Counted from the stretch's first letter, positions 40,395 to 49,492 are shown. The stretch is 64,000 nt of DNA from an uncultured Oscillospiraceae bacterium (GCA_947630375.1 CANRHH010000004.1:24698-88697); one strand, 5' to 3'. The notes: generated by a model not told the origin, from the sequence alone. Translations and numbers: made by a program.

Positions 40395-41591
40395 ATGGAG
40401 CATATCTTGGCGAAAGTACAGGTATTTTACAAGGGGCGGCGGAAGCGGCGCAATTATGCCTTGATCCCTTTTATCCTCGTGTTGGCCTTGGTGGTGCTGG
40501 CGGTGGCCACCTTCTACGGCTTTCAGCGCTATGCCGTCATCACCAAAGAGGGCGTATCGGTGGAGTTCCCGCTGCTGGGCCGCGAGGAGAACGTGATCGT
40601 GGACAGCCAGGGCAACGAGGTCCGGGTCTTTGACCAGGTGGAGACCCAGCTGATCGTGGACGCGCCGGACTACTCCCGCATCCAGGCCACGGCCGGGCGC
40701 TATCTGTCCGGCATCAAGGCCATCTTTGTGCCCTACACGGATCTGAATACGGAAAAGATCGCGGAATACACCGCCCGTCTCAACCGGGGCAATGCCCTGA
40801 TCTTGGAGATGAAGCCCCGCAACGGCCTGCTCATGTGGAACTCGGCGGCAAACGCCGCCGTCAGCTACGGCCTGTCGGCCACGCCGGAACAGTCGGCGGT
40901 GGTGGAGGGGATCATCCAAAGCCTGCGGGAAAATCCCCCCGAGGGGAAGGACAAGATCTATCTGGCGGCCCAGATCAGCTGCTGTATCGACGAGCTGTTT
41001 CCCAGCCGGAGCACCACCGTGGCCCTGCGCACGGAGTACGGCATGAATTATACCGACTCCAAGGGCTCCTGGCTGGACCCCTATAACGCGGATCTGCGCA
41101 CCTATATCGCCCAGCTGGCCCAGGAGCTGTACGCCATGGGCTTTGATGAGGTGATCCTGGCCGATGTGGAGCACCCGGTGCCGGAGCCGGTGGAGGGGCA
41201 GCCGGAGGTCAAGTTCGTGTACAGCCGGGAGATGTCCTCCACCCCCAACCCGGTGACCGCGGTCTGCGGCTTCGCCGTCAGCGTGGCCCAGCAGCTGGAG
41301 GACCGGGACGGGGCCCTGTCCATCTATTGCAGCAAGGCCACGGCCCTGGTCCACGCCGACCAGTCCAACGGCCAGGACGCGGTGCTGTTTATGAAGCTCT
41401 ATGACCGGGTCTATTTCCCCACGGACACCTATGCCTACACCACCTACAACGTGCCGGATATGGCGCCGAACGTGACCATCGGGGATGTGCATGTGCGCTT
41501 CGTTCCGGTGCTGACCAACTATCTGTTCAGCAACAGCAGCGACAATGCCTCCTGGGTCCTGGTGGACCAGGTGGAGGAGACAGAGGAATAA
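40395..41591 (+). CDS. Membrane-anchored protein with putative glycoside hydrolase (DUF4015-like) barrel
   Basis: A 398-residue protein with a basic N-terminal and a membrane anchor (ALIPFILVLALVVLAVATFYG), then an extracellular alpha/beta domain. KAIFVPYTDLNTEKIAEYTA and ALILEMKPRNGLLMW resemble the start of DUF4015-type TIM-barrel putative glycoside hydrolases; DEVILADVEHPVPEP may be a later barrel strand. No catalytic pair can be named safely. ATG 40395 is used as start; TTG 40407, with GGAG 6 bases upstream, is an alternative. It is transcribed with rpiB and ends in a 20-bp hairpin. Confidence 0.6.
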   Translation: MEHILAKVQVFYKGRRKRRNYALIPFILVLALVVLAVATFYGFQRYAVITKEGVSVEFPLLGREENVIVDSQGNEVRVFDQVETQLIVDAPDYSRIQATAGRYLSGIKAIFVPYTDLNTEKIAEYTARLNRGNALILEMKPRNGLLMWNSAANAAVSYGLSATPEQSAVVEGIIQSLRENPPEGKDKIYLAAQISCCIDELFPSRSTTVALRTEYGMNYTDSKGSWLDPYNADLRTYIAQLAQELYAMGFDEVILADVEHPVPEPVEGQPEVKFVYSREMSSTPNPVTAVCGFAVSVAQQLEDRDGALSIYCSKATALVHADQSNGQDAVLFMKLYDRVYFPTDTYAYTTYNVPDMAPNVTIGDVHVRFVPVLTNYLFSNSSDNASWVLVDQVEETEE

Positions 41592-41630
41592 AAATTTGGA
41601 GAGGACGAAAGTCCTCTCCAAATTTTTATT
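41587..41630. terminator. Bidirectional terminator
   Basis: A 20-bp perfect stem with a GAAA loop (41607-41610). The stop codons of both converging genes lie within the stem. Confidence 0.9.
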
Positions 41631-42888
41631 CCAGGGCTGCGGCGGCCGCGTCCCAGCTGCCGCCGGCCGAGTACGCGGTCAGGGCGCTGTACAGGCCCTC
41701 GGCCCAGGCGTCATCCTCCTGACAGAGGATATAGGCTTTGCCCCCGGCAATGTCCTCCAGCGTGGCGCTGAGGAAGAGGTCCTCCGGGGCGGGGACATTC
41801 TGGTAGGGCAGGACCAGGCCCATAGCGGCCAGGGCCGCCTGACCGTCCGCGGAGCGGACGCACCAGGCGAGAAAGTCCAGCGTGGCCTCCAGATCGTTCA
41901 GATCCGCGTCCCGGTTGAGGCACCAGAAGCGCGCGTTGCCCAGGCAGCGGAACTGATCCCGGCCCTCCACGCCGGTGACCAGGGGCAGAACGGCCAGCCC
42001 GGCCTCGGGCATGGCCTGGCGCAGGGAGGCATAGGCCCAGCTGCCGGTCAGGCAAAAGACGGCCTTTCCCTCGGCAAACTCCTTCAGATCGTCCCCCGGG
42101 GCCCGCCGGCCCAGCTCCCCGGCCGGGCAGACGCCGCTGCCGGCGAGAAGATCCCACAGGACCTTGAGGCAGGACGGCCCCGGGGAGCCCTCCTCCCCGT
42201 CCGCCGCCGCGTCTCCCAAACCCAGGGCCAGGCTGCCCAGCAGGCAGGCCGTGCCCGGTTCCCCCGGCGCGCCGGGGACCGGGGACGCGAAAGCGGTGAA
42301 GCCCAGCTCCTCCCGGCGCCCGGCGATATCCTCCGCTGCGGCCAGCAGCCCGGAGAGGCTCTCCAGCTCGGTGACGCCGTGGCCCGTCTGCTCCAGCAGG
42401 CCCAGGTTGACCAGCAGCCCGGCGGCGTCCAGATCATAGGGCAGGGCCAGCACGGCCTCCTCCCGCTCCAGTGCCAGATCCGGCACGCTCAGCAGGCCCA
42501 GGATCTCCGAGCCGGTCAGATCCCAGCCGTAGTCCAGCCAGTGGCTCTGCTCCGCCCCGCCGGAGACGGAGAACAGGGTGGGCGCCTCCACCCGGGGCAT
42601 TTCCGCGGCCAGAGCCTCCTCGTAAGCGCCCTCCTCCGGGGTGACCACCCGCACCGGGACACCGGTGGCCTGGGTATACGCGGCGGCCAGGCTCTGCCAC
42701 TGGGCGTCCAGGGCCGGGTCCGGGTTCAGATAATATACCGCGGCGTCCGGGTTCGTGACGGCCACATCCGGGTCCTCCGGCAGCGCCGGCCCCTGGCAGG
42801 CTGCCAGCTGCAGGGCCAGGGCGGCGCACAGCGCGGCAGCCAGCGCCCCGCTCCGGGGCGGGCGGCGTTTCTTTTCTCTCCCGTTCAT
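41626..42888 (-). CDS. Orphan ABC-type sugar-binding lipoprotein
   Basis: A 420-residue lipoprotein starting at ATG 42888 behind GGAGG. Signal ALAAALCAALALQLAAC contains the lipobox. The mature part matches family 1 extracellular binding proteins (QSLAAAYTQATGVPVRVVTP, LLVNLGLLEQTG, GKAVFCLTGSWAYASLRQAM). No permease or ATPase gene is nearby. Its ATG overlaps the stop of the PfkB kinase gene (ATGA), so the two are translated together, suggesting that kinase and binding protein serve the same sugar or nucleoside. Confidence 0.85.
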   Translation of the reverse strand: MNGREKKRRPPRSGALAAALCAALALQLAACQGPALPEDPDVAVTNPDAAVYYLNPDPALDAQWQSLAAAYTQATGVPVRVVTPEEGAYEEALAAEMPRVEAPTLFSVSGGAEQSHWLDYGWDLTGSEILGLLSVPDLALEREEAVLALPYDLDAAGLLVNLGLLEQTGHGVTELESLSGLLAAAEDIAGRREELGFTAFASPVPGAPGEPGTACLLGSLALGLGDAAADGEEGSPGPSCLKVLWDLLAGSGVCPAGELGRRAPGDDLKEFAEGKAVFCLTGSWAYASLRQAMPEAGLAVLPLVTGVEGRDQFRCLGNARFWCLNRDADLNDLEATLDFLAWCVRSADGQAALAAMGLVLPYQNVPAPEDLFLSATLEDIAGGKAYILCQEDDAWAEGLYSALTAYSAGGSWDAAAAALE

Positions 42889-43823
42889 GCTTCTTCCTCC
42901 ACTTCCAGCTCCAGCCCCAGCTCTTTGGGCAGGAAGCGGGGGCACACGTTTTCAGACACGGTGATGACCGAGGCGGCCAGCCGGGTGCCGATGGCGATGG
43001 CGTCCTCCATGCCCTTGCCGTAGGTCAGGCCGATGGAGACGCCGGCGCAGAAAGCGTCCCCGGCGCCGGTGGTATCCCGCACCTTGACCCGCTGGGCCGG
43101 ATAGACCCCCCGGCTGCCCTCTATGGTGGCGTACACCGCGCCCCGGCTGCCCATGGTCACCACCATGGCGGGGATGCGGGCGCTGACCACGCACCGGGCC
43201 AGCTCCCGGCTCATCTCCTCCGGCGTCAAGCCGGAGAAGTCCTTCACAAAGAGGATGCCGGCCTCCTGGACGTTGCACACAAAGCAGTCGATGGACTGGA
43301 GAAAATCCCGCCGCTGGGAGGCGATGCTCATATTGGCCACCACGGCGTATACCTTTTTCCGGTATTTCTCCGCGTAGCGGAAGACCCGCTTGATGACCTC
43401 CTTGTCCATGTCCAGCTCCACCACGATGCTGTCCGCGTCGGAAAAGATCTCGTCCCCCTTCTCGTCCAGCAGCTCCACCATGGCATCCATGACCGGGCGC
43501 TTGGAGATAGAACTGACGATGTCCCCGGTGCTGTCAAACACGGCCAGCCAGATGCCCATGCCGTCCGGCACGGAGACCACATAGCGGGTGTCCACCTTGT
43601 GGTTGCGCAGCTTCCGGAGCACCTCTTCCCCCTGGGCGGTGTTGTCCACCATGCTGACAAAGCGGGGCCGCAGCTCCGCGTTGGCGATATCCTCCACCAC
43701 GTTCCGGCCCACGCCCCCGTGGACGATCTCCACGCTGCCGGAATTGCGCCCGGCCGGGATATACTTGGTGTCCGGGAAGCCCTTGATATCCACAAAAACA
43801 TTGCCCACTACCACGATTGCCAT
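42885..43823 (-). CDS. PfkB family carbohydrate/nucleoside kinase
   Basis: A 312-residue ribokinase-fold kinase. Near the N-terminus it has VGNVFVDIKGFP and HGGVGRNVVEDIANA (substrate-side motif), and near the C-terminus RDTTGAGDAFCAGVSIGL with the catalytic Asp and anion hole. Candidates include ribokinase, pseudouridine kinase or fructokinase; sequence alone does not decide. Start ATG 43823. The promoter is near consensus and the leader contains a stable hairpin. It overlaps the sugar-binding lipoprotein gene by 4 bases. Confidence 0.93.
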   Translation of the reverse strand: MAIVVVGNVFVDIKGFPDTKYIPAGRNSGSVEIVHGGVGRNVVEDIANAELRPRFVSMVDNTAQGEEVLRKLRNHKVDTRYVVSVPDGMGIWLAVFDSTGDIVSSISKRPVMDAMVELLDEKGDEIFSDADSIVVELDMDKEVIKRVFRYAEKYRKKVYAVVANMSIASQRRDFLQSIDCFVCNVQEAGILFVKDFSGLTPEEMSRELARCVVSARIPAMVVTMGSRGAVYATIEGSRGVYPAQRVKVRDTTGAGDAFCAGVSIGLTYGKGMEDAIAIGTRLAASVITVSENVCPRFLPKELGLELEVEEEA

Positions 43824-43859
43824 GGACCTGTCCCCCTGTCTGTCTTGATCGATTGCTCC

Positions 43860-43889
43860 GCGAAACCGGCGGCTTTCGCCCGGTTTCGC
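43860..43889 (-). other. 5' leader hairpin of the PfkB operon
   Basis: Stem GCGAAACCGG / CCGGTTTCGC with a 10-base loop, directly after the predicted start of transcription. No riboswitch family recognised; it may stabilise the mRNA 5' end. Confidence 0.5.
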
Positions 43890-43900
43890 CCGTATACTCC

Positions 43901-43930
43901 ATTATAGGTTTCCCCCGGCCGCCCTGTCAA
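43901..43930 (-). promoter_or_regulatory. Promoter of the PfkB operon
   Basis: Minus strand: -35 TTGACA at 43925-43930, 18-base spacer, -10 TATAAT at 43901-43906; both hexamers are consensus. Confidence 0.85.
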
Positions 43931-43946
43931 CCGGCAGATGCCCGGT

Positions 43947-44651
43947 TCAGAGCGCCGGGGCCACTTTTTTCAGCTTTTCCCGCCGCTGCTTCCAGTCCGG
44001 AAGAAAGGAGGAGAGGAGGCTGTAAAAGGCGGGGGAGTGGTCCGGCCGGAGAAAATGGGTCAGCTCATGGACCACCACATATTCCACGCAGTCCAGGGGT
44101 GCCGCCGCCAGCGCGCTGCTGAAGCTGACGGTGCCCTTGGCCGGGATGCAGCTGCCCCAGCGGCTCTTCATCCGCCGGACCCGGATCTTAGGCGCCGGCA
44201 CCCCATAGGGGGCGAAGAGGGGCATATACCGGTCGCAAAGGACGGCGAGGACCGTCTCCAGCTCGCCTTTGAGCCAGGTCTCCAGCCCTTTCCGGCGCTG
44301 TTCCGGGTCCTCCGGCCGGGGCAGGGACAGAAGCAGCTCCTCCCCCAGCAGGCGGCTGTCCCGGGCCGGGCCCTGCCGGACGCGCAGGGTCACCGTCCGG
44401 CCAAAGACGGGGACCGTCTCCCCGTCCGCCCAGCTCCGGAGTGGGGCGGGCGGTTGCTCCAGCCGGTCCAGCGCGGACAGGATCGCGGCGGCCTTGCGCC
44501 GCATGAAATCCTCCACCGCACAGACCGGCACATACCGGGGCACCGAGGCAAAGACCCCCTCGGGCCTGACACGCAGGTTGATGTTTTTTACGTTTTTTCG
44601 CTCCAGCTCATAGCGGACGCAGCGTCCGTTCAGCTCCACGCTTCTCAGCAT
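43947..44651 (-). CDS. YgjP/SprT-like zinc metallopeptidase family protein
   Basis: A 234-residue protein of the DUF45/YgjP-like metallopeptidase family. The zinc motif HELTH (VVHELTHFLRPDHSPAFY) is complete, with a third ligand His six residues on. Also visible are RRMKSRWGSCIPAKGTVSF, a block typical of the family, and N-terminal KNVKNINLRVRPEG. Start ATG 44651 with GGAGGAG upstream. No signal peptide. Physiological substrate unknown. It lies upstream on the same strand as the pfkB operon, but that operon has its own promoter. Confidence 0.92.
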   Translation of the reverse strand: MLRSVELNGRCVRYELERKNVKNINLRVRPEGVFASVPRYVPVCAVEDFMRRKAAAILSALDRLEQPPAPLRSWADGETVPVFGRTVTLRVRQGPARDSRLLGEELLLSLPRPEDPEQRRKGLETWLKGELETVLAVLCDRYMPLFAPYGVPAPKIRVRRMKSRWGSCIPAKGTVSFSSALAAAPLDCVEYVVVHELTHFLRPDHSPAFYSLLSSFLPDWKQRREKLKKVAPAL

Positions 44652-44703
44652 CCGTGCTCCTCCGGCGTTTTTCCCCAGTTTACCTTTTTTTCCGCAAAAA
44701 GGC

Positions 44704-44745
44704 AAGAGAAAAGCGAACGCTTACCGGAGCGTTCGCTTTTCTCTT
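44704..44745 (-). terminator. Terminator of the 96-aa PepSY-like gene
   Basis: An 18-bp perfect stem, AAGAGAAAAGCGAACGCT and its complement, with a 6-base loop. Confidence 0.9.
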
Positions 44746-44755
44746 AAAAGATCTT

Positions 44756-45046
44756 TTAAGCGCTTAAGGTCTCCTCGCAGAAGCGGGGCGCCGGGAACTC
44801 ATACCGGCAGGGGAGGCGCTCGCTGTCCACGGAGGGCTCATAATCCAGGCCCAGCAGCAATCCGGTCTCCGTGGAGACATAGGCCTCATACTTCATCCAG
44901 TCCGTGCGGAATACCAGGTGGTACAGTCCATCCTGCCGCTCGGCCAGCAGGAAGCGGGCCTCGGATACGGAGAGCTGGGTGGCCTCCAGGGCGGCGTTGA
45001 CGGCGGCGAGGTAGGAGAGATTCTTATCGTTAAAATTCATGATCAT
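44756..45046 (-). CDS. Small PepSY-like protein, 96 aa
   Basis: Contains NLSYLAAVNAALEATQLSVSE followed by GLYHLVFRTDWMKYEAYVST and ETGLLLGLDY, the helix-plus-sheet pattern of a PepSY domain, but without signal peptide or membrane segment, so it is probably cytosolic. Start ATG 45046 (AAAGGA 5 bases upstream) or ATG 45040. Monocistronic with a strong terminator. Function unknown. Confidence 0.6.
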   Translation of the reverse strand: MIMNFNDKNLSYLAAVNAALEATQLSVSEARFLLAERQDGLYHLVFRTDWMKYEAYVSTETGLLLGLDYEPSVDSERLPCRYEFPAPRFCEETLSA

Positions 45047-45162
45047 CGTTTCCTTTCTGTTTTATTTTCGGAGCTTGGCTCCCTGTCTATGATCAAAGAA
45101 TAGCAGAGATTTTTAAAAAGAATATTAATCAGAAAAATAACAAAAAATTTTTTCGCAGAAAA

Positions 45163-45197
45163 ATCCCCCGCCCGGGCAAAAGCCGCGAGCGGGGGAT
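45163..45197 (-). terminator. Terminator of the 63-aa gene
   Basis: Stem ATCCCCCGC / GCGGGGGAT, followed on the minus strand by TTTTTC and a longer T-rich run. Confidence 0.8.
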
Positions 45198-45215
45198 GGA
45201 AGAGCGCTTCAGAGG

Positions 45216-45407
45216 TCACGAGATCAAAAACGCGTCGTAGACCTGCATGATATAGTCGTAATACACCTGGAGGTGATACCGGTCGTCCAGCGTCTGAAAG
45301 ATCCGGTCCCCGTTGGCGCCGGTGATGACGCCCACGCCTACGCTGACCGCCCCTAAAAACAGGGCCGCGACCACAAGAAACAGCACGATTCTCCAGCCTT
45401 TTTTCAT
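45216..45407 (-). CDS. Small single-span membrane protein, 63 aa
   Basis: One membrane segment (IVLFLVVAALFLGAVSVGVGV) after a basic MKKGWR start, then a short outer tail (DDRYHLQVYYDYIMQVYDAF). Its ATG overlaps the stop of the upstream gene (ATGA), so it is translationally coupled to it and probably forms a complex with it. No family recognised. Confidence 0.65.
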   Translation of the reverse strand: MKKGWRIVLFLVVAALFLGAVSVGVGVITGANGDRIFQTLDDRYHLQVYYDYIMQVYDAFLIS

Positions 45408-46627
45408 ACCGCGGGCACCTCCTTATAGCACCAGCGGCCGCCCAGGGAGCACACGCCCCGCACCAGGCCGGCCATGGCGCCGCCGATAAACCAGATAAAC
45501 AGCCACAGAAGCAGGATGCCCAGGGCCAGCACGATCAGCGCCACGCCCAGCACCACCATGATATCCGCGAACACCTTGAACCCGCTGAAGGCGGCGATCA
45601 GGACGGCGGCCCCAACGCCCAGCACGGCCACCGCCAGCGCCAGGCACAGGAGAGTGGGGATCAGCAGCAGCAGGATCCCCAGCAGGGTGATGGGAACGGC
45701 AAAAAGAACATACAGGATCAGCAGAAAGACCTTCGGCTTGCGCAGAGTCTCCCCGGTGGGGGCCGGCGCAGGCTCTTTCGGTTCCGCCGGCTGGACGGCC
45801 TCCGCCGGGCTGTCCTCCAGCCGGAGCAGGGGGGCCTCCTCCGAAACCGGGGCTTCCGGCAGGACCGCTTCCTCCGGCAGGGAGAAGCCGGCCACAAAGT
45901 CGTCCACATCCACCGCCGCGGGCGCGGGCGCGGGTTCCCCGGCCTCCGGGGCCTGGGGCGCTTCCGCCTCCGGCGCAGGGACCTCCTCCGGGACCTCCGG
46001 GTAGACCGGGGCAGGGATGAACGCCGGCGCTTCCGGCGCGGGGACCGGCTCCGCCTGGACCGGCATGGGAGCGACCTCCGGGACCTCCTCCCGGACCGGA
46101 GCCGCCGGCGTCTGGACCGGGGCCTGGGGAACGGTCACCTGGACCGGGGCCTGAGCCGGGACCTCCGGCGCGGCCGCGTAGACCGGGGCGGGGGCAGGCG
46201 CCTTGCCCCGGGGGATATAGGCGTCCTCGTCATAGGCATAGGTCTCGGTGAGGTTGCTGTCGTCGTCCGCAAAGAGGGTAAACTGGCCGGAAGTCACCTC
46301 CGGCGCGATGATGTGCTGATCCACGGCGGAGAGATAGATCTGGTTGATGGCGCGGACAAAGTCCGGCATCTCGCCGTTGCTGGCCGGGGCCGCTTCCCGG
46401 GATTGGGTATAGACGTCCAATTTATGCTCTCTGGCGTTATATGCCCGGGCCACGATCACGGCCTGGCGCGTAGGGGAGACGAGAAGCTGCAGCAGGGCCA
46501 TCTCATCCTCCGCCTTATCAAACATCCGTTCATAGAGAGCCAGGGCGGTCTGCCGGTCCTCCTCATACATGAAGGTCAGCAGTTTTCCCAGCTCCGTGAG
46601 GAATTTCTGCTTGTTGATATCTGTCAC
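45404..46627 (-). CDS. Multi-span membrane protein with long Pro/Ala/Glu linker, about 407 aa
   Basis: N-terminal cytosolic helical domain (TDINKQKFLTELGKLLTFMY, then TRQAVIVARAYNAREHKLDV), a central region of roughly 140 residues rich in Pro, Ala and Glu (PEVPAQAPVQVTVPQAPVQ), and a C-terminal domain with about four membrane segments (LYVLFAVPITLLGILLLL; VLGVGAAVLIAAFSG). I prefer GTG 46627 as start: the promoter -10 at 46650-46655 overlaps the upstream ATG 46651, which therefore lies before the transcript begins. Function unknown; coupled to the 63-aa protein. Confidence 0.65.
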   Translation of the reverse strand: MTDINKQKFLTELGKLLTFMYEEDRQTALALYERMFDKAEDEMALLQLLVSPTRQAVIVARAYNAREHKLDVYTQSREAAPASNGEMPDFVRAINQIYLSAVDQHIIAPEVTSGQFTLFADDDSNLTETYAYDEDAYIPRGKAPAPAPVYAAAPEVPAQAPVQVTVPQAPVQTPAAPVREEVPEVAPMPVQAEPVPAPEAPAFIPAPVYPEVPEEVPAPEAEAPQAPEAGEPAPAPAAVDVDDFVAGFSLPEEAVLPEAPVSEEAPLLRLEDSPAEAVQPAEPKEPAPAPTGETLRKPKVFLLILYVLFAVPITLLGILLLLIPTLLCLALAVAVLGVGAAVLIAAFSGFKVFADIMVVLGVALIVLALGILLLWLFIWFIGGAMAGLVRGVCSLGGRWCYKEVPAV

Positions 46628-46649
46628 CTCCGAACATAGGTCATTTAGC

Positions 46650-46678
46650 ATTATAGCCGTTCTATGGCGGAAGGTCAA
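46650..46678 (-). promoter_or_regulatory. Promoter of the 46627 gene
   Basis: Minus strand: -35 TTGACC at 46673-46678, 17-base spacer, -10 TATAAT at 46650-46655. Confidence 0.7.
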
Positions 46679-46710
46679 GAAAAATTGTGGATTTTCCGGA
46701 CTTTCAGCCC

Positions 46711-46739
46711 TTGACAAGGCCCCGCGCGGAAGATAGAAT
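46711..46739 (+). promoter_or_regulatory. Promoter of proS
   Basis: -35 TTGACA, 17-base spacer, -10 TAGAAT. The leader (46740-46812) has a GC-rich stem, CCCCGC...GCGGGG, but is too short for a T-box. Confidence 0.75.
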
Positions 46740-46812
46740 ACTGTCTTGCGGCGGGTTTTCCCCGCTGAATACGGCGGGGCAAGGGCCCTGGCGAAAAGAG
46801 AGGGTTTGACAA

Positions 46813-48249
46813 ATGGCAAAAGAGAAGAAAGTGGAACAGATCACCGATATGGAGCAGGATTTCGCCCAGTGGTACACCGACGTGTGCACCAAGGCGGAGC
46901 TGATCGGCTACACCAGCGTGAAGGGCATGTTCATCCTGCGCCCCTACGGCTACGCCATCTGGGAGAACATCCAGGCGGAGCTGGACAAGCGCTTTAAGGC
47001 CACCGGCCATGTGAACGTGGCCATGCCGCTGCTGATCCCCGAGAGCCTGCTGCAAAAGGAAAAGGACCATGTGGAGGGCTTCGCCCCCGAGTGCGCCTGG
47101 GTCACCCTGGGCGGCAGCGAGGAGCTGCCCGAGCGGCTGTGCGTCCGCCCCACCTCGGAGACCCTTTTCTGCGAGCACTGGAGCCATGTGGTCCACTCCT
47201 GGCGGGATCTGCCCATGCTGTATAACCAGTGGTGCTCCGTGCTCCGCTGGGAAAAGACCACCCGGCCCTTCCTGCGGCACCGGGAGTTCCTGTGGCAGGA
47301 GGGGCACACCCTCCACGCCACCGCCGAGGAGGCCATCCAGGAGACCGAGCGGATGCTGAACGTGTACGCGGACGTGTGCGAGAACGTGCTGGCCATGCCG
47401 GTGGTGAAGGGCCTGAAGACCGACAAGGAGAAATTTGCCGGCGCGGAGCGGACCTATACCATCGAGTGCATGATGCACGACCGGAAGGCCCTCCAGAACG
47501 GCACCAGCCACTATTTTGGCGACGGCTTTGCCAAAGCCTTTGACATCACCTTTACCGACAAAGAGAACAAACAGCGCACCCCCTTCGAGACCTCCTGGGG
47601 CTTCACCACCCGGACCATCGGCGGCGTCATCATGACCCACGGGGACAACCGGGGCCTGGTGCTGCCGCCCCGGGTGGCCCCCACCCAGGCCATCGTCATC
47701 CCCGTGGCCCAGCACAAGCCCGGGGTCCTGGAGGCGGCCAACACCCTGCTGGAGCGGCTGAAGGCCGCGGGCGTCCGGGCCGGGATCGACGATTCCGAGC
47801 AGTCTATGGGCTGGAAGGCCGCCGAGTATGAGATGAAGGGCGTGCCCCTGCGCATCGAGATCGGCCCCCGGGACCTGGAGAAGGACCAGTGCTGCGTCTG
47901 CCGGCGGGACAGCGGGGAGAAGGTCTTTGTTCCCCTGGCGGAGCTGGAGGACCGGGTCAAAGATCTGCTGGACCAGGTGCACGAGGGGCTGTATGCCCGG
48001 GCCAAAAAGAACCTGGAGGAGCACACCAAGGTCTGCCAGACCTTGGAGGAGGTCAAGACCTTCATGGAGACCGAGGGCGGCTTCGCCAAAACCATGTGGT
48101 GCGGCGATGTGAAGTGCGAGGAGGAGATGAAGGAGAAGGCCGGCGTGTCCTCCCGGTGCATGCCGCTGGTGCAGGAGCCGGTGGGGGAGCGCTGCGTCTG
48201 CTGCGGCCGCCCCGCCAGGCACATGATCTACTGGGGCGTGGCGTATTAA
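46813..48249 (+). CDS. proS: Prolyl-tRNA synthetase, archaeal/eukaryotic type
   Basis: A 478-residue class II synthetase charging tRNA-Pro. It lacks the large editing insertion of the bacterial form and has the C-terminal zinc-binding extension ([11 protein letters not shown], then RCVCCGRPA), so it is the archaeal/eukaryotic-type ProRS known from many clostridia. Motifs: [31 protein letters not shown], and motif 3 region [17 protein letters not shown]. Ends in Tyr, as is typical. Start ATG 46813 with AGAGGG upstream. The only proS in the window. Confidence 0.97.
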   Translation: MAKEKKVEQITDMEQDFAQWYTDVCTKAELIGYTSVKGMFILRPYGYAIWENIQAELDKRFKATGHVNVAMPLLIPESLLQKEKDHVEGFAPECAWVTLGGSEELPERLCVRPTSETLFCEHWSHVVHSWRDLPMLYNQWCSVLRWEKTTRPFLRHREFLWQEGHTLHATAEEAIQETERMLNVYADVCENVLAMPVVKGLKTDKEKFAGAERTYTIECMMHDRKALQNGTSHYFGDGFAKAFDITFTDKENKQRTPFETSWGFTTRTIGGVIMTHGDNRGLVLPPRVAPTQAIVIPVAQHKPGVLEAANTLLERLKAAGVRAGIDDSEQSMGWKAAEYEMKGVPLRIEIGPRDLEKDQCCVCRRDSGEKVFVPLAELEDRVKDLLDQVHEGLYARAKKNLEEHTKVCQTLEEVKTFMETEGGFAKTMWCGDVKCEEEMKEKAGVSSRCMPLVQEPVGERCVCCGRPARHMIYWGVAY

Positions 48250-48255
48250 AATGAT

Positions 48256-48295
48256 AAAAATCTTGCCTGTGCCATTTGGCACAGGCAAGATTTTT
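48256..48295. terminator. Bidirectional terminator proS / mnmA
   Basis: An 18-bp stem, AAAAATCTTGCCTGTGCC and its complement, with a 4-base loop. Confidence 0.9.
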
Positions 48296-49352
48296 ATAAA
48301 ACGGTGCCGCCTCCTAAGAGCAGCTCTCCGTCATAGAGCACCGCCGCCTGGCCCGGCGCGGGCCGCCGCTGGGGCTCATCCAGCACCAGGCGCAGCCGGC
48401 CGCCTTTCTCCGGATAGGCGGTGGCCGGCAGATCCCGGCCCCGGTAGCGGAGCTTAGCCGTGCAGCGGAAAGGCGCGGCCTGCGGGGCCAGGGAGACCCA
48501 GTTGAAGTCCTCGGTCCACAGCTCCCGGCACAGCAGGTCCTCCGCCCGGCCCAAGAGCACGGCGTTGTCCTCCGCCCGGATGCCGCAGACATAGAGCTTC
48601 TCGTGCCAGCCCAGGCCCAGGCCCCGGTGCTGGCCCACGGTGTAGTGGATGATGCCCTTGTGGGTGCCCAGCACCCGGCCCTCCCGGTCCAGATAGGGCC
48701 CGGGCCCCGGCTCTCCGCCGTACTGGCGGACCACCTTGGCATAGTCCCCGTCCGGGGCAAAGCAGATGTCCTGGCTGTCGGGCTTGGCGGCGTTGACAAA
48801 GCCCCCCTCCCGGGCCAGCTGCCGCACCTGCTCCTTGCTCAGCTCTCCCAGAGGGAAGAGGGTGCGGCTCAGCTCCTCCTGACCCAGGCAGTAGAGCACA
48901 TAGCTCTGGTCCTTCTCGGTATAGACCGCCCGCTTCAGCCGCCAGCGGCCCTCCGCCCGGTCGATGCGGGCATAGTGCCCCGAGACGAGCTTTTCACAGC
49001 CCAGCACCCGGGCCCGCCGGTACAGGGCGGTAAACTTCATGCTGCGGTTGCAGTCGATGCAGGGGTTGGGGGTCTTGCCCTGGCGGTAGCTGTCGGCAAA
49101 TTTTTGGATGACCTTTTCGGCAAACTCGTCTTTGAAATTGAAGACATAATAGGGGATGCCCAGGCTCCGGGCCACGCTCCGGGCGTCCTCCACATCGTCC
49201 AGGGAGCAGCAGGTCCGCAGACCGTCCTCCTGCCCCTCCGGCCCGTCGTAGAGACGCATGGTGGCGCCCACGCAGTCATACCCCTGCCGCAGCGCCAGCA
49301 GCGCGGCCACGCTGGAGTCCACGCCTCCGCTCATGGCGATCAGCGCCTTCAT
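48294..49352 (-). CDS. mnmA: tRNA-specific 2-thiouridylase MnmA
   Basis: A 352-residue enzyme that thiolates U34 of tRNA-Lys, -Glu and -Gln using ATP and a persulfide donor. PP-loop SGGVDSS is near the N-terminus; catalytic Cys residues lie in NPCIDCNRSMKF and PDSQDICF; GKTPNPC and GTHKGIIHYTVGQHRGLG are family blocks. I use ATG 49352 with GGAGGG upstream; the open frame runs on to 49499 without a ribosome site. It lies next to the tRNA-Gln gene. No cysteine desulfurase gene adjoins it here. Confidence 0.97.
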   Translation of the reverse strand: MKALIAMSGGVDSSVAALLALRQGYDCVGATMRLYDGPEGQEDGLRTCCSLDDVEDARSVARSLGIPYYVFNFKDEFAEKVIQKFADSYRQGKTPNPCIDCNRSMKFTALYRRARVLGCEKLVSGHYARIDRAEGRWRLKRAVYTEKDQSYVLYCLGQEELSRTLFPLGELSKEQVRQLAREGGFVNAAKPDSQDICFAPDGDYAKVVRQYGGEPGPGPYLDREGRVLGTHKGIIHYTVGQHRGLGLGWHEKLYVCGIRAEDNAVLLGRAEDLLCRELWTEDFNWVSLAPQAAPFRCTAKLRYRGRDLPATAYPEKGGRLRLVLDEPQRRPAPGQAAVLYDGELLLGGGTVL

Positions 49353-49492
49353 CCCGGCAACACCCTCCTCTCCCGGCGGCCCCGGGCCGCCCGTGTGGGC
49401 CCATCTTAGCATTTTCCCGGGCCCCCTGTCAATCGCTTTCGGACCCGCCGGCGGGACCGGCGCTTTTTCCCATTCCCGTTTGGAAAAAAATC

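Noticed and set aside
46740-46812. T-box or other riboswitch before proS
   Set aside because: The leader is about 70 bases, with no specifier stem, antiterminator bulge or terminator.
46675-48288. 537-codon minus-strand frame opposite proS
   Set aside because: Shadow of prolyl-tRNA synthetase, crossing its promoter and terminator.
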